Origin: Gibbula magus
Taxonomy: Eukaryota; Mollusca; Gastropoda; Trochida; Trochidae
Direction of reading: 5' to 3'
DNA: 64,000 nucleotides
Assembly (NCBI GenBank): GCA_936450465.1
Contig: OW388291.1
Location: forward strand, 37,672,656 to 37,736,655
This document shows positions 1 to 12,295 of the stretch, one piece after another (position 1 is the first letter of the stretch; each line of letters starts with the position of its first letter). The notes beneath the pieces are model-generated. The model had not been told where the DNA came from and ran no database searches. It worked only from the letters and a program-made list of their open reading frames with translations. A program made the translations under genes and the position numbers.

Positions 1-2400
1 GATTGTTGTCTTCTATAATATTTTAAATGTTTGTTTGTCCACATACAGTCAAGAATAGACAGGACGGTTTCAATCACCTACACCAATACAGTTTCGTTTG
101 ATATCACTTATCTAAATAATTCAATAAATGGTGTTATTATTCTGTAAATTATGTACATTTACTTAATTTAGTAATCGTCACATTTGTCACAGTGACACAG
201 AGTGACAGGAAGCAACATTTAGCATGAACGTTTCGAATTACTTGCTCAAATTTAAATCAAATTAAATGTAATTTCATTTACGCCTAATGACAACATATTA
301 TTCAATTATTTGTCTAGACACCAGGAGAATCAATCATGGAATATGAGAGGTTTGGTCTCCAAATAGCATAAAGCAGTTTGTGTTGTGGTGGCAGGTGGAA
401 CTGCACACGGCTCAACCTGTTGTTATTAGCGAAGTTCGGCAATAATGGCTGGATAATGTGAGAGTTTGGAGAGTTCTAACCGATATAAAGTTGTGAGACT
501 AGTGATGCCAAAATGATTATTCAAATGTACATCTGTTCACCAAGCAGAACCAAGAGGGTACCTGTGAAAGTTGTGTTAGACATTAATGTAATCGACAGCA
601 CAGAAACACTATTAATATTTTTGTTACTTAAATCGATTGAAAAATATTTGGCATCAGATGTGTGTCAACATTTACGGTTCAAAGAGTAGATAGTTTATGT
701 AAGAATGTAATATCACTATCTGAAATACTTTACATGGCTTGAAACAAGTTCTATATTAATATTATTCAACATTTACGAATAACGGGCCCAGACCAGTGTA
801 TAAGAACGGTTTATTAGGTTTTAACATTGCATAGACGAATCATAAAAAGATTAATCACAAGCGGTGATGTAATTTTTTTAACGTATACCTATTGTATCAT
901 ATGAGTTAAATTTCGAATTACTCAGTTCCTTACTCATTTCATTACACATATCAAACATATCAAAATCTATGTAAAGTATTATCTTAACAAATAGACATGG
1001 GGTTACCAATACTCTAACACAATAACTGCTTCGTTCTAATCAATATTAGGATCAGGACATGTCAGTCCAATTTAAATTTTAAAGTTTTCATACATGTTTG
1101 TCTTTAAGGAATCATGTGCTTGCAAACAGTGTGGTGTCTAGTATCATGTCTTGTGGTGAACTCATCTACTTGACTAACCGTTAGGACAGTAGAGGATGAA
1201 CTAGCACTCGTCGAACAATTAACCCAGTTTGAGTGGAGTAGTTATATACAATTAGTATTCTGGTCATCATTGAGCACTCCTTCAAAGTGAAGTGACCACA
1301 CTATTCAATCGAAATGGTATATTAATAAACTTAACCCATGTAATAAACGGTATTTTCAAAATCTGAACATACAATAGACTGAGTATGATTAAACTACTTG
1401 AAACATAATGTTTTACTTAAAACAGAATTTCTAGATAATTAACCAGGATTTAAAAATATAATCAAATGACTGTTACCTTCTACCGACATAACGGTAACAC
1501 ACATGTACAGATATTTATAATGATGAAAACATTAATGGTCTACTTTGTTTGGTTCATGTATATATTGTATGCAATCATGTGATTATATTTGAAGTTCGTC
1601 AATATTTCCTATGGTTTATTATAACATGTGCATGTCAATGTTGGTAATTGAGTAAATACCATATTTGTGAAACTTTAATCTTCACAAAATGAAATTAACG
1701 AGACAATGATGAATAAGACGCCATCGCCAGACGCCAATATGTCCATGTGCCTTCAAGAATGTATGAACAAGGTTGAAAAAGTATATTGAACGAATACATT
1801 ATGCCAAGTAAAGACTAATCGTATCTAAACTCAAAAGCATACATGACGTGAACGTTCCAGTTCAAATATATTTGAGACACCAAATGATAGATGACAGGAT
1901 TATATGTGTTATTAAAAGTTTGATAACAAAGACATATTTCATAACCTAAATAATCAGAGTATTGCACGAAGGCGAGTTTTGTATAGATCTGGTGCAAAGG
2001 CCTTATTGTGAAAATCCAAAAGAAAGGAGACATCAGCAACTGTGACAACTGGAGAGATGAAACACTTTATTACTTAATCGTGTCGAGATCACTCATAAGA
2101 AAACAATGAGTTGGTTCCACACATGTGTGATATCACCGCGTGTGCCGTAACGTCATAATCGGCGGGTGACGTCATAGTCGTTTTTTGTTAACATCACAAT
2201 GTTAGCCGAGCGACTGCAATAGCGGGTGACCTATTTGCAAGTAAGCGTCACTAAAAACGATTTTCTTGCAATTTAGCGCTATTTACATCATTGAGAAAAG
2301 TTTATGAAACTCGTAAATGGCATCGGTATTTAACTCGCTTTCTCTTGTTAAAACACCAAAATATTCACTCGTTTCATAAACATGTTTTTAAACGGGACAT
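1..2400. other. AT-rich region, no recognised gene
   Basis: I see no open frame with recognisable protein similarity and no obvious transposon ends. The only compositional break is about 2130-2260, which is richer in G and C and holds a perfect TGACGTCA (CRE/ATF-type) palindrome at 2167-2174 next to a second GACGTCAT-like half site near 2150. This could be regulatory, but no gene start can be attached to it. Confidence 0.5.
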
Positions 2401-2404
2401 CGTT

Positions 2405-2985
2405 TAGTATTCTTGATAGTATCCACAGACCAGATTGTAGTTCATATGACATACCACAAAAACTAATCAACATCATCAAATGCTTTTATGAAGACTTCGA
2501 GAGCTATGCTCCTGGATAATAACCCTTCAGAATTTTTTGCAGTAACATCTTGCGTAAGACAAGGCTGTATAATGTCTCCATTCCTGTTCCTAACTGTCTT
2601 TACCTAACTGAATTATGAGAACAACAACTGATACAAAAAGAGGTTTACAATGGACGCTTACAGCATCACTTGAAGATCTTGACTTTGAAGACGACTTTGC
2701 CCTACTGAGCTCCAGACAGGACCATAAATATTATTAAGGATAAAACACCAGACTTTGCAAGTAAAACTGACTCCAAATAAATGAAACGAACACATAGGAA
2801 ATGAGATTTAACACCACCAACGGAACCAACACCGCTGTGAATGAAAAGGCTAGCTCTGGTTGGAAGAATCTTGCTAAGACCTAATATTCCACTGGGAATG
2901 AAGAGGGTTAGTAAGTTAAGTAAGGATATTTGTATTAAAATGATTACACGGCAGAATAACAAGATCATTTCAGTTACTTTTGTCA
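2405..2985 (+). pseudogene. Decayed non-LTR retrotransposon reverse transcriptase
   Basis: Conceptual translation in shifting frames gives three reverse-transcriptase landmarks in the right order. First is DSIHR followed by IPQKLINIIKCFYEDFES, the block after the first catalytic Asp. Next is VRQGCIMSPFLF, the RQG/motif B block. Last is LEDLDFEDDFALLS, motif C, with FADD changed to FEDD. Further on, lysine-rich text resembling the thumb region can be followed to about 2985. The reading frame is broken by stops and frameshifts, so the element is dead. Both the 5' part (endonuclease) and the 3' end are missing or beyond recognition. The LEDLDFxDD block is typical of RTE-like or related LINEs of marine invertebrates; the clade assignment is inference. 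Confidence 0.75.
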
Positions 2986-3673
2986 TCCTTTTTTATTCAT
3001 ATGAACGATACAAACGTAATCATTGCCTTATCAGAAATGTAAGTCGGATAAATTTGGGAACATTGAATATGATCCATATTGTTATGGACAAAGTATAACT
3101 CAAATCAAAGTTTATTTCATGTTATGTAGTTAGAAACCCAAGTGTCATATCATTTTATACATTTTAGTACAGTTGCACGGCAGTAATCGCATCAAGCAAG
3201 TAATAAATCCAGGTAAAAGGTTTGAAACCATCATTTGTTATCATACAGCTTGTATATAGCGTAATATTTCTAAACATATAGAATAATGTCGATGATATAG
3301 TATCTGATTCAACATTCATTTGTCAAGATAATCCTATTTGTATCTATGAAAACATATACTGGACAATTACCGTTAAATCATATGGAAACTGCCACGCTTT
3401 CAAAATATGAATATGTGGGGTTTCTATTAAGAACATGGATTGAAAATAGTCTGGATGTTCTATTTTCTGTCATATTTCTATCAATTTGTAATCAAGTTCA
3501 TCCAGAGATCTTGAAATTATATACATAAGGACCCACCAAAAATCGTCTGATAAGAAATAAGAAAATGTGTCAGTAAAAGTAACCATATTGAATCAGATAA
3601 TCATGATTTAGCAACTTAAGAAAGAAAAATTCATTCAGATAACGTTTCGCTTTTTTATGAGTGGAAAGACTTA

Positions 3674-3755
3674 TGGTGTCACCCTGGGTAAGTGACTTTA
3701 TTCAACGTGTGCCTCTGTTCACCAGTAGTAAGTGGGTACCTGGTGAAAGATGTGT

Positions 3756-3786
<31 letters not shown>

Positions 3787-3918
3787 GGGGGGGGGTGACC
3801 TTTAAGCGCTTTGCGGCAGCTTAGGTTGGACCAGGGTAATAATGTTGGAAGCGCCATTACTCCGCAACGTGGAGATTTGTGCGCTTTATAAAAACTATCC
3901 ATTATTATTATTATTATA
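3674..3918 (+). repeat. SINE-like dispersed repeat ending in (ATT)n
   Basis: The segment ends in GCGCTTTATAAAAAC followed by an ATT microsatellite, a common 3' terminus of short retroposons in marine invertebrates. It also contains the paired phrases ACCAGTAGTAAGTGGGTACC and GACCTTTAAGCGCTTTGCGG. No clean RNA polymerase III boxes were found, so the class is uncertain. A related tail (ATGGCGCATAACAAATATCC then ATT) occurs just before 20340. Confidence 0.45.
3750..3795. repeat. (TG)n microsatellite fused to a ~26 bp G run
   Basis: About ten TG dinucleotides run straight into an uninterrupted G tract ending at 3795, inside the SINE-like repeat. The run can fold as G-quadruplex DNA and is a place where assembly length is unreliable. 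Confidence 0.9.
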
Positions 3919-5290
3919 TTTCCATTTGTAAAATTTTGGTATTATGCTCTCAAAAGCAAGTTACCTTACACTGAGGAATGAAAGTGAATGTTGGTTGCTG
4001 TAATATAAGTAATTCCATTCTTTCAAGTTAACTGATCAAACTTTAGTATCTTAGAAAAAGTCAGTATAGTAACAGCCCTATGAAGCTTAAAAAAGTCAAT
4101 TTCAATAAACTTGGCTTTTTGACGAAATCTGGACAATGTCAATTGTAATGACCCCTCTAAAACCAAAAGAAGAGTTTAATCGACAGTTTGAACTGGAAAG
4201 TATAACAAAAAGTCAATAATTGTTCAAAATGCAGTACCATTACAATTTTAGTCCTAATATCTTAAAATTTTAATTTAAGTATTTTTTCTTTGAAGAAAGC
4301 TGTCAAAAAATCTACTTTTCTCATATCAAGAGTGAATAAGTCACATTTTGGTTTTGAATATTGGGGGATCTTTTTGCCATATGTTTATCATACCATTTCC
4401 ATTCACGAACAGTCCTTTTCTTTATATCTGCGTTTTATGATGAATAATATCTGTCGTTAGTCATTAAACTGAACTATTCTTTTTCATTAAACCAAATTAC
4501 ATTATATGAGGTGTTATACTAGAGGAGGTATGGCGTTTTAAATCATTTGAAAGGTTTAATCCATTTTCATCTTAATGGGATATATTTTTTTGCAATTAGT
4601 GGGACTCTAAGCTCTCGTTCTCCTTCGCTGCCTTTTGGGGTATTTTTCAAAAGATCCTTTGAGTTTCTTTGATAGCAAGAAACCTCAGGAAATACTTCGA
4701 AACATATTACAGTAAGTGCATATTTTAGTAAAACACTTTTAATTTAGATTTATTTCAATATTTCAGATATAAAGTGTGCATTTACGGAAACCTTAGACAT
4801 ATTAAAGAGAAAGTGAATGTCACATAAAAGGTAGTGTACCGATTTAAATCATTTGGGGAAAATTATATATCTTCAGCTCGTTGCGTAAAACCTCTGAGTT
4901 CTGTTTATCATCTTAGTCGATTGGTATTGACCATTTTCAGCTAACCAAATTTTGAAGTTGCTGTTTACTCTGGACATTAGTTTATAGAATATTTAATATT
5001 TAGGATTTCAGATATACTTGCAATACTAATTATTTGTGATCAAGACATTTTGTCATTAAGAAAGATTTTCAACAGTTAAAATTGTCTCTGAACTGGAAAC
5101 CCTCACACAAAGAAGTTAATTTTCAACAAACTTAGCCCTTAGCACATCATGAAATACGATTGTGTATACGTTATTGAAACACTATTATGGTTAAATAAAA
5201 TGATATTTTGATTTTATTTTGCATTGCCATAATATAATATGTAAGTATACCTACATTCAGTATGATAATGCGAATGCTGTAATTTATACA
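3919..5290. other. No gene seen
   Basis: AT-rich sequence without recognised coding segments or element ends. The phrases near 4085-4205 and 5085-5150 resemble each other weakly, which could be an old repeat pair. Confidence 0.4.
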
Positions 5291-5295
5291 TACAT

Positions 5296-5425
5296 CTATA
5301 CAGGTCTTTGAAGAGCATTTAGAAGTGGCATACATAAGAACAGGATGATTTTCTGGATAACATCTTCTTTAATGTGAAAATACATGACGTTTCGGAGTAT
5401 ATACTCACTCCGATCAGGTGGAATG
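5296..5425 (-). repeat. Dispersed repeat, copy A, with ribozyme-like hairpin
   Basis: On the minus strand this begins with CCTGATCGGAGT, a GAGTATAT loop, then ACTCCGAAACGTC (positions 5418-5383). The stem GGAGT/ACTCC sits between CTGAT and GAAAC, the layout of a hammerhead-ribozyme core, but the invariant GA after CTGAT reads CG here. The rest matches the segment at 17335-17430 in the same orientation (GGCATTTAGAAGTGGCATAC-like block). Penelope-like elements often carry hammerhead motifs, so this may be the end of one; no Penelope coding sequence is visible nearby. Confidence 0.45.
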
Positions 5426-7690
5426 TAAGGAAATAACAAATGTGATACATTTACATAGCAAACAAAACAATGGTGAGGAACCTCAATCAGGGAGATTAAC
5501 AATAGTATACAATGGGGATGTGTAACACTAATATGAGACGGTAAAGCATGGGAATGGTATTATACAATGAGGATTTGCGATACATACATACAGGTAAATG
5601 AATGGACAGACTGTATCAACTGACAAATTATAAATAAGTTATTTCCTATGTTATTAACATAATTGACAAATATAGTACATGGCAAACGTATCTGCACATA
5701 TTATTTACCTGATATCATCATGATCATTTATCTTGTGTTAATCTCTAAATCACTTAATGTGTTTTATCTTAATAGATAGATTCAGTATGCTTAAAATTAA
5801 ATTCGAGCACTAACGTTGCTGTAAACGTTTAAGCAATTTTAAATCGGTACAATATATATTCTATTCTCTGATAAACAGAGCTATAGTAAAAAAAATTCCA
5901 ATTCATTTTGACTTTGCATAAGCGTCAGTCAATTCAGTTCAATTAAAACATTAATGGTAATTATATATAATATATATAATTATACCAATTGTTTAATATC
6001 ATGCTACTTGATAAAGGAGTACTTTCAGTATCATTAATTTGAAGAATACGAAATTGTCTTCTGTTAAATATGTAATAATACATCTCTTTGTTAGAGTTTA
6101 CCATTAGTAATTACAGCATCTGCAGGATAAGAAAGCATACTTCGATACTCGTAATTAAACGTATGAAGCTTATAGGCCTTATAGGTGACCAGTTGGTTAT
6201 GTTTTATCAGTTATATTTATGCTTTCAATGTATGATCGAACTTTGTATAATATTTAATTGCAAGAATATTCAATAAAATAGTACCAGATACCGAATGACT
6301 GAGATCCTAACCCTGTTCACATGACAATTGGGAGCGACAGACGTTTTATGGTTCTCGTTTACATAGAAAACTGAAGTAGAACTACCGGTAATCAATTTAG
6401 TCTTTTACAAATTTAACCATCCAGTTATAATACATGTTTGCATAAAGTAAACATGCAGACAGAGTCGGTTATATCCCACAATCAGTCAGAAAGGTGTGAA
6501 CTATGTACACTGAACAATGATCATATAGCTGTATTACCTATCCTCAATCACTTACATTTTCGTGTGAAAATTATCACAAGCTTTCCATGCCAGTGATAGG
6601 ACATTCATCCTACATCCTAAGTATTGTTTAGCTCACACCGTACACCACGGTTTTTAAATTCTATTCTGGGAACAAATTTTTTAATCCGTTTCAATGAAAA
6701 TGCCAAAAGGAACATTTACACATTATGATTGCATTGACTATACCAAGTTTAATTGAGATAGAGATCACATTTTGCTGTAGTTCTGCTCCGTTTACGAAGT
6801 TTTCAGATGCGTTTACATGGAAACAGTTTATAATAAAAATCAAAAGAATATGAAAATTCGAAAATACACATCTACATTTGTACACATGACAACTGTTCCA
6901 CATGCCAATTTCCTTCAAGCTAGGTTTCATAGTTCTTTTAATTCTTTCCCAGAAAAACGAAAGAGTAACCTGTGTTTCTCTAAGATTTTTTTTTTTAAAA
7001 CCAAAACACACATCTACTCAGCTTACTTGGTACACGTACCGAATTCCATTAAAATATTATTAACAATTTTGAGTTATGGTCCGGAAATGGCGCACGACAC
7101 ACTAACGGACGGGAAAATGACATATGTATATAATTTAAAGAATAGGGAGCTCACAACGAAACGAACAATTAAAGCAAAAGACTTATTTGTCATTTTTCGA
7201 GGGCGATCACTAACCGATACTGTCCCACATTGACCACTGGCAATCGGCAATACGATCATGTCCTCACATCCTGATCACAATCATTGGCAATGTCAAGAAA
7301 ATTGCCTCTTGGAACTCAAATTTCATGTCTAATTATCAAGAGTCCAATCTTCCCGTGGCTCTTACGTGCTTTTGTCAGCTACTGGGTTATTATTACTATG
7401 AGAGGTTTAGGAGAAATCACAAGTGACGTTGTCATCAGTGCAGTTTGACACACATTACGACCCACATTTCAAGTTGTTCAGTGCAAAGATGTCGTAATTT
7501 GAAAACAAAAACGGATTGTTAAATTAAAGCTTGCTAACGTGACTTGTAAATTAGTTAATTTTTCAAAAATAAATTGTCGAAATTGATACCAGTAACTCTC
7601 ACCAGTTGCTTCCAAAATTGCAAACCGGATGAACATATCAAAGTGTTCACAGGGTAAACAAGAGTCGCGAGAAGATGGCATATCCTGCCG
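5426..7690. other. No recognised gene; simple AT-rich sequence
   Basis: Contains a short AT palindrome at about 5960-5990 (ATTATATATAATATATATAAT). Open frames on both strands at 6691-7260 are the best here, but they resemble no family I know and overlap each other on opposite strands. I do not call them genes. Confidence 0.4.
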
Positions 7691-7699
7691 GTCCCACCT

Positions 7700-8070
7700 A
7701 ATTTGTAAAACACGTGAAAGAAAAGTGTATATCTTTAAAGTACTGTACCACGTGTAGGTGGGTAATACACATGTACAGTTTCAGGAAGATATGATTAAGG
7801 GTTTTGGAACTCTCCTCCGGAGACGAACCTGTCCCTGAACAATATCCAAATTCAACGCGTTTCTATGGAAACGAACGAAGTTCAGAAATCTGAAAATATC
7901 AAAAGACACAACTTCAGTGGGTAATATCCTTGGAAAGTTTCAGAAAGATATCATGAACGGTTTTGGAGTCCTGCTCCGGAAACGAAATTATTACTGATAG
8001 ACGGACAGACAGACAGACAGACAGGCGACGACTATATCAACGGTATTACATACTGGTGGGATAAAAAGTG
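7700..8070 (+). repeat. Dispersed repeat with duplicated internal module and GACGGACAGACAG run
   Basis: Two related modules follow each other (about 7735-7840 and 7905-8000), each with GTTTCAGGAAGATAT- or GTTTCAGAAAGATAT-like text, then GGTTTTGGA and CTCCGGA. The second module ends in a CAGA tetranucleotide run (7993-8022). Related sequence recurs inverted at 14690-14985 and partly at 12600-12730. This is the kind of non-coding repeat seen in bivalve genomes; its transposition class is not evident. Confidence 0.55.
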
Positions 8071-8705
8071 AATCAAATGAGAATGATCTGGTCAAGTATT
8101 AAAGGTTAACTGTCACTGATTAATAAATCTTATGGCAACGGTTAAAATTTCCATGCGCCTAGGTCAAATCCAAAAATCAAAATGAACACTTTTTGTTGAA
8201 GGTCTCGTCACAAGGGATACACATGGCATCCATGTAAAGGCTATCACTGACCAATCGAAAGCTATGACAAAGATTTCAAATTTTGGAAAATGTTCCTGTG
8301 CCAAGGTCAAGGTCACTATGTAAACAATTATGACCGCACACCAACTTCTAGAATGCCTCTCAAACAATTATGACCTCATCTGAAAAGTCCTATCTCAATA
8401 AATGCATATGTTAAGTAACAAATGTACACAGTAAAAAAAGTTAAGCATCCACAAATTAAAAGTTGTATACCATTTTGGATTTTATGATCATGTTATTCAA
8501 TTCGATAAACAGGCCAAATATGATATTCTGGATGGGAACTGGTGTGGTTTCTGTTATGGAACGGTTCTCACGAACGGAGCTATTGGCATGCATATCATGC
8601 AACCCATGATTTCAGCAAAATGCAGTTTCACCCTTCGACTTACCATGGCTAAATAAACGTTTTTTACGGCTTCAATGTCAGTTCAATACACAAAATTCAT
8701 GAACA

Positions 8706-9680
8706 ATGCCACGAAGGAGATTGTCCGAGGCTACGAGATGGCAAATTATTGGACAGCATTTAGCAGGTTTCTCGTACAAAGAAATTGGGAGAAAAACTGG
8801 TTACCACTAGTCGGTCATCAGTTGTTTAGTGAGGAAACATGCCCAAACTAACCATGTTCTCGATCGACCACGTTCCGGAAGGCCCCGAGCTACCACATTG
8901 CAAGAGGACAGGAACCTATTGCGTCATCAACGACGTCAAACGTTTGCGTCAAGTACCGTCTTGAAACAAGCCTGGCTACCATATAGACGTATCAGCAAAT
9001 CAGACGGTGAGGAACCGCCTCAAAGCAGCAGGTTTAAGGTCTCGACGTGTCATCAGACGTCCAAACCCTACTAATCGTCATAAACGGGATCGTAGGATGT
9101 GGTGTGGTGACCGACAGCGTTGCAACCTGAGGTCATGGAGACGTATCCACTGGTCAGACGAAAGACGCTTCCTCCTCCATACCGTTGACGGGCGAATCAG
9201 AGTTTGGAGAGTCAATAACAGTCGATACACACCAAGGAACATTCTTCCAAGGGTTCCATATGGTGGAGGATCCGTTATGGTGTTTGGTTGCTTTTCTTTT
9301 GATTGCAAGTTGGATTTGGTGACACTACAAGACACACTTACCGGCGCCCGCTACATTACAGAAGTGTTGGATCCAGTTGTGATTGACCATTTTGATGATC
9401 ACAGACTTGAAACTCGACCCCTGTTCATGGATGATAATGCTCGGCCTCAGCGTTCACGAGCTGTGTTCTTGAGAACAATGCTGTTTCTCGTATCCCCTGG
9501 CCAGCATTGTCTCCAGATTTGTATCCCATCGAGCATGTCTGGGACATGATTGGTCGACGTCTACAGAGAAGGAACCTTGCTCCACACAATCTAAGACAAT
9601 TGGAGGCCGCACTTCACGATGAGTGGCAGCAAATCCCCATGGAAGAATTAAGGAACCTTGTCAGGGGTATGCCCAGGTGA
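8706..9680 (+). pseudogene. Broken Tc1-like (IS630/Tc1/mariner) transposase
   Basis: The ATG at 8706 opens a helix-turn-helix DNA-binding region (MPRRRLSEATRWQIIG, then AGFSYKEIGRKTG). An in-frame TAG follows near 8806, after which the same frame continues through RKHAQTNHVLDRPRSGRPRA, the typical GRPR linker. A frameshift around 8960-8990 moves to the frame carrying SDERRF (first catalytic Asp) and FMDDNARPQRSRA (second Asp). Another shift near 9465 restores PWPALSPDLYPIEHVWD, which carries the catalytic Glu, and the frame ends at TGA 9678-9680. The order and spacing fit a DD34E-type transposase. Terminal inverted repeats could not be identified. The phrase CAGTAAAAAAAGTTAAGCAT at 8431 may be the left end, but the right end near 9780 does not mirror it. 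Confidence 0.88.
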
Positions 9681-10047
9681 CTGACAGCAGTACTTCAGGC
9701 ACGCGGTGGCAGCACTCGATATTGACACTAAATCGTTCCTCAGACAATGGCACGGGTTATTCAAACTTGAAATGACAATACATTTACGAGTCTGCCCCTT
9801 TAAAATTCACAGATGACATACATGTATGAATTTCCTATAAACATTACGCACAGTGTCAGAACAGGTTCCTGATTATTCTGTTTTGTAGAGTGAATTCGTA
9901 CCTCATTGAACATCATAGTAACCAATTCGCTTTCACTGGTCAAGACTGTTTCAAACTTATTTTATGATAGAAGCACTTGTTCCACCTATGACAAATTACT
10001 TCATGGGTTTTTAAGTTTGACGCTATCCCATTATATGAACTTAAGCT

Positions 10048-10373
10048 TTAAAGGGGCAGTAGCACGTTTTTTCCAAAATTTATTTTTTTCAAATTTCTCA
10101 TTGTTAATGACAGTTTATGTAATGTATATTTACTTAAGGGGTAATAACTGTGTTTCATATAAAGCTAAAACTGCATAGCGGTCATTTTATTGTGAACCTT
10201 TTTTATTATTTCGAATGACAAAAACGATTCCCATGGCTTTACCGAACCGTGTACACTTATGTTTTTTAACTTGATTTTCTGAAGAGAGAAACGTGTTTCA
10301 CTAATGGCGACATAATTTTCAAATACATTTCATTGACTTATTTCAGCGAAAAAACGTGCTACTCCCCTTTTAA
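10048..10373. mobile_element. MITE with TTAA ends, copy 1
   Basis: The left end TTAAAGGGGCAGTAGCACG and the right end CGTGCTACTCCCCTTTTAA are near-mirror inverted repeats. The interior is shared with 42305-42670 (opposite orientation) and 21321-21593 (internally deleted). Both ends carry TTAA, which could be a TTAA target duplication as in piggyBac-type elements. No transposase is encoded. Confidence 0.8.
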
Positions 10374-10799
10374 GATGGTTTTATTGAGAAACTAGTCAAC
10401 ACTTGCGTTTGTTTCATTTGATTCTGATGTTGATGGTTTGTAATAACCATTTAGTGTGAAACATAATGAAACAAGAACATCGTTTTCATCAATAAGATTG
10501 TTGATATGTATCATTGTGACAAGTGATTATGTAACACAGATGGTTATGTAATGGCAATGACATACGCTATAACAATAAGTAAAAATCCCAGAGTTGATAA
10601 TATTCAAATTGATAAATTTGTTAAATTATGATTGGTCAATAGCAAATGCATATGAAACCGTGTAGGTGGAATTGTGTGGGTGTACCAACCTTACGACCCG
10701 TCAAGATTGGTCATGTCACAAGCAAAACGGGTGTTACGGACCTTGGCCTTAGATGGAATACGGAAGTTAAACGGTTGCTCGACTCGGATTTTAAGAATC

Positions 10800-11045
10800 A
10801 AAATTTGCTACAACTTCCCAATGCAAGGCATAACTCATGCCTGTCTCTACTACTGGCTGATTTAGGCCTTGCAGTATTTCCTTAAGAAATCTGTGCTTAG
10901 AAATCCAGGCCTGCTATGCATTTCTGGTGCAGCGATTCACTATCTAGGCACAACAAAGCGAGGGAAATACCGCAAGGCTTAAATCAGCCAGTAATGCAGA
11001 CTGGCAAGAGTTATGCCTTGCGTTTGGAAGTTGAATTTGCTATAG
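10800..11045. repeat. Large inverted repeat (foldback), ~67 bp arms
   Basis: The left arm at about 10818-10884 and the right arm at about 10961-11027 are reverse complements with scattered mismatches. Examples are GCAAGGCATAACTC against GAGTTATGCCTTGC, and TACTGGCTGATTTA against TAAATCAGCCAGTA. Weaker pairing continues outward, and the ~75 bp loop has partial internal pairing. Open frames through it are by-products of the repeat. It is best read as a non-autonomous foldback element. Confidence 0.75.
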
Positions 11046-11312
11046 CAAACAACAGTAGGCATATTTCAATATATATAATCAAACTTAATTTGTTTTCGTC
11101 AATTAATTCAATAAAATTAATGTATGTTATTCCATAATTAAAAATATACATACAACCGTTAAGTATTAGTCGTAGAGTTATCTTCCTTGATGTCGATCGG
11201 TATACTCTACGCGTAGTTGTTGCTGTTTCACATCGTGTGGAGTTTTTATAAGCTATATAGTTTATATATTTGATCGGAAATGAGAAAAATAATGTATCTT
11301 AAGAGTAAATTC

Positions 11313-11457
11313 GTTACACGGTGTTTTAACACGGTGTACGAGACTACAAGAAACTTGTATATTCCGCATTACTTTCGGCTGCAGATACGTATTTTCCGAA
11401 AATACGGATCATACAAGAGTCTTACAGTCAAAACACCCAGTCAAAACACCGTGTAAC
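11313..11457. repeat. 145 bp inverted-repeat element
   Basis: The ends are GTTACACGGTGTTTTAAC and GTCAAAACACCGTGTAAC, 18 bp inverted repeats with one mismatch. Pairing continues inward with gaps, and the centre has ACGTATTTTCCGAAAATACG. It has the size and shape of a MITE or structured hairpin. No clear target duplication is seen. Confidence 0.7.
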
Positions 11458-12290
11458 TAAAACTATGTTCAATTAGAATTAGTAAGTATATGTGCATGTT
11501 GTAACTCTGATAAGTATATGAATATTACCATATTACCATTTATTAAATCATTGTATGCCATTATTGATTAATAATAAATATTTTTGTATAAATTGCATGG
11601 ATGGATGAAACAGGTAGGTTTAATGTGAAGAGATGTAAATATCTCATATGTAACTATTTTCACGCTAATTAATTATATCGTTAATTAGAAATCATTCGAT
11701 TCAATGCTGAAACGTTGATGACAAGGTGAATATGAAAGAGGTGGCCGTTTTGGGCTATTGTCACTCAACAGTTTGGAAAACACGTTTTTTTGAATTAATA
11801 GGGTCCTTGTATTTTTCTAACCTAATTAAATTATTCTCAAACTATAGCGTATGTAACAAAGCAACTTTTTAACTGCAATTTCTATCTTCACAAAGCTTAG
11901 TGAAAATATGAGCTAGAGAACAAAAGAACATGGAATTTAATCTACACCAACATTCATAACTTACTGCATTGGTAACTTTGTTTGTTAACGTTGTTTTGAC
12001 ATTTGATGATTAAATGGAGCTTTTGGCTTCAGATAACATCCAACGATTAATCAAAGTATGGCGAATCTAGCTTATATATCAAAATCATACATACAGATCT
12101 GGCAAGGCATGTTACTTCGTAGATAGAAAAAAATTGTATAACATATGTATTACAGATGCAGTTCTGCAGTTTGAATACAAAGTGCATCTATCAACGCTAT
12201 CTGTTAAAGTATTCTGTTCTGCTTCTTTACTTATGCACTCAATCACCATCAAATACCACAGATGTGGCGATTTAAGATGAACCAACGGCT
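11458..12290. other. No gene seen
   Basis: AT-rich sequence with no recognisable coding text, element ends or tandem repeats. Confidence 0.4.
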
Positions 12291-12295
12291 TACAG

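Noticed and set aside
6691..7259. Overlapping 138- and 106-codon open frames on both strands
   Set aside because: No family resemblance, AT-biased composition, and they contradict each other; probably chance.
9007..9549. 180-codon frame as a complete gene
   Set aside because: It is the central part of the Tc1-like transposase, missing both the N-terminal domain and the catalytic Glu, which are in other frames.
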